Source of the DNA: Bradyrhizobium oropedii
Lineage (GTDB): Bacteria > Pseudomonadota > Alphaproteobacteria > Rhizobiales > Xanthobacteraceae
Assembly: GCF_020889685.1 (NCBI RefSeq)
Contig: NZ_JACMYO010000003.1
Coordinates: 1-64,000 of the forward strand
DNA length: 64,000 nucleotides
Direction: 5' to 3'
The notes under the pieces were generated by a model. That model had not been told where the DNA came from, did not search any database, and was given only the letters and a program-made list of their open reading frames with translations. Below are positions 63,843 to 64,000 of this stretch, piece by piece (position 1 is the first letter of the stretch; each line of letters starts with the position of its first letter). The position numbers and the translations under genes were made by a program.

Positions 63843-64000
63843 GCAGGGAACCAGCGTCGCCGCCGGTTCGCGCCGTTTCAAGCACAGGGCATGGCCGGTT
63901 TGCAAGGGCGAAGCGGTGAAGCTTCTGTTCATTGCAAAACTTCTGCGCCAGACTTCGGCGATCACCCCATGACGGCACCTCGCCGCAAGAATCAAGAGCC

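Overview
The window is GC-rich alphaproteobacterial DNA, most likely from Bradyrhizobium or a close relative in the Bradyrhizobiaceae. The call rests on how the ribosomal and RNA polymerase proteins read, on an alphaproteobacterial gene order (no rpsD or rpmJ in the alpha and spc clusters; adk between secY and rpsM), on promoters of the TTGACN-17-TAnnnT kind, and on several short palindromic intergenic repeats that I remember as common in Bradyrhizobium genomes. No database was searched.

Layout. 1-20.2 kb is an accessory/housekeeping mixture: the tail of a multicopper oxidase coupled to an exported phosphoesterase, a lactamase-fold hydrolase, an amidohydrolase, an RluC-type pseudouridine synthase, an exported esterase, a LysR/SDR/DoxX group, a degP-rarA pair, an outer-membrane porin, a divergent HxlR regulator/alcohol dehydrogenase pair, a phosphotransferase with a lipocalin-like partner, and an SDR/DUF1330 pair. 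20.4-39.5 kb is the uninterrupted str-S10-spc-alpha supercluster on the minus strand (transcribed rpsL to rplQ): translation factors, 25 ribosomal proteins, SecY, Adk and RpoA. 40.2-45.9 kb holds a flavin oxidoreductase, an ABC exporter with polyacidic ends, and a large protein fusing a flavin amine-oxidase-like domain to a methyltransferase. 46-59.5 kb is the second core block (secE-nusG-rplK-rplA, then rplJ-rplL-rpoB-rpoC), split by a 2-hydroxyacid dehydrogenase. 59.8-64 kb has an acyl-CoA synthetase, a GntR/FadR-type regulator, a divergent branched-chain-amino-acid-type binding protein and tRNA-Trp.

How it works together. Two large core blocks make the ribosome, RNA polymerase, elongation factors and the Sec translocon. 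I could assign sequence-supported promoters upstream of rpsL, of rpsM (a second entry point to the alpha operon) and of secE, and terminators after rplQ, after rpoC, after rplA and, unexpectedly, between rpoA and rplQ. Perfect hairpins lie in several inter-cistronic gaps of these operons.

Most interesting points: an adenylate kinase with a histone-H1-like Lys/Ala tail of about 110 residues; the flavin oxidase-methyltransferase fusion; the exporter with polyacidic tails; and two matching TTGTCnGACAA operators placed symmetrically at the start points of the divergent GntR and binding-protein promoters. I found no CRISPR array, prophage, transposase or toxin-antitoxin locus.
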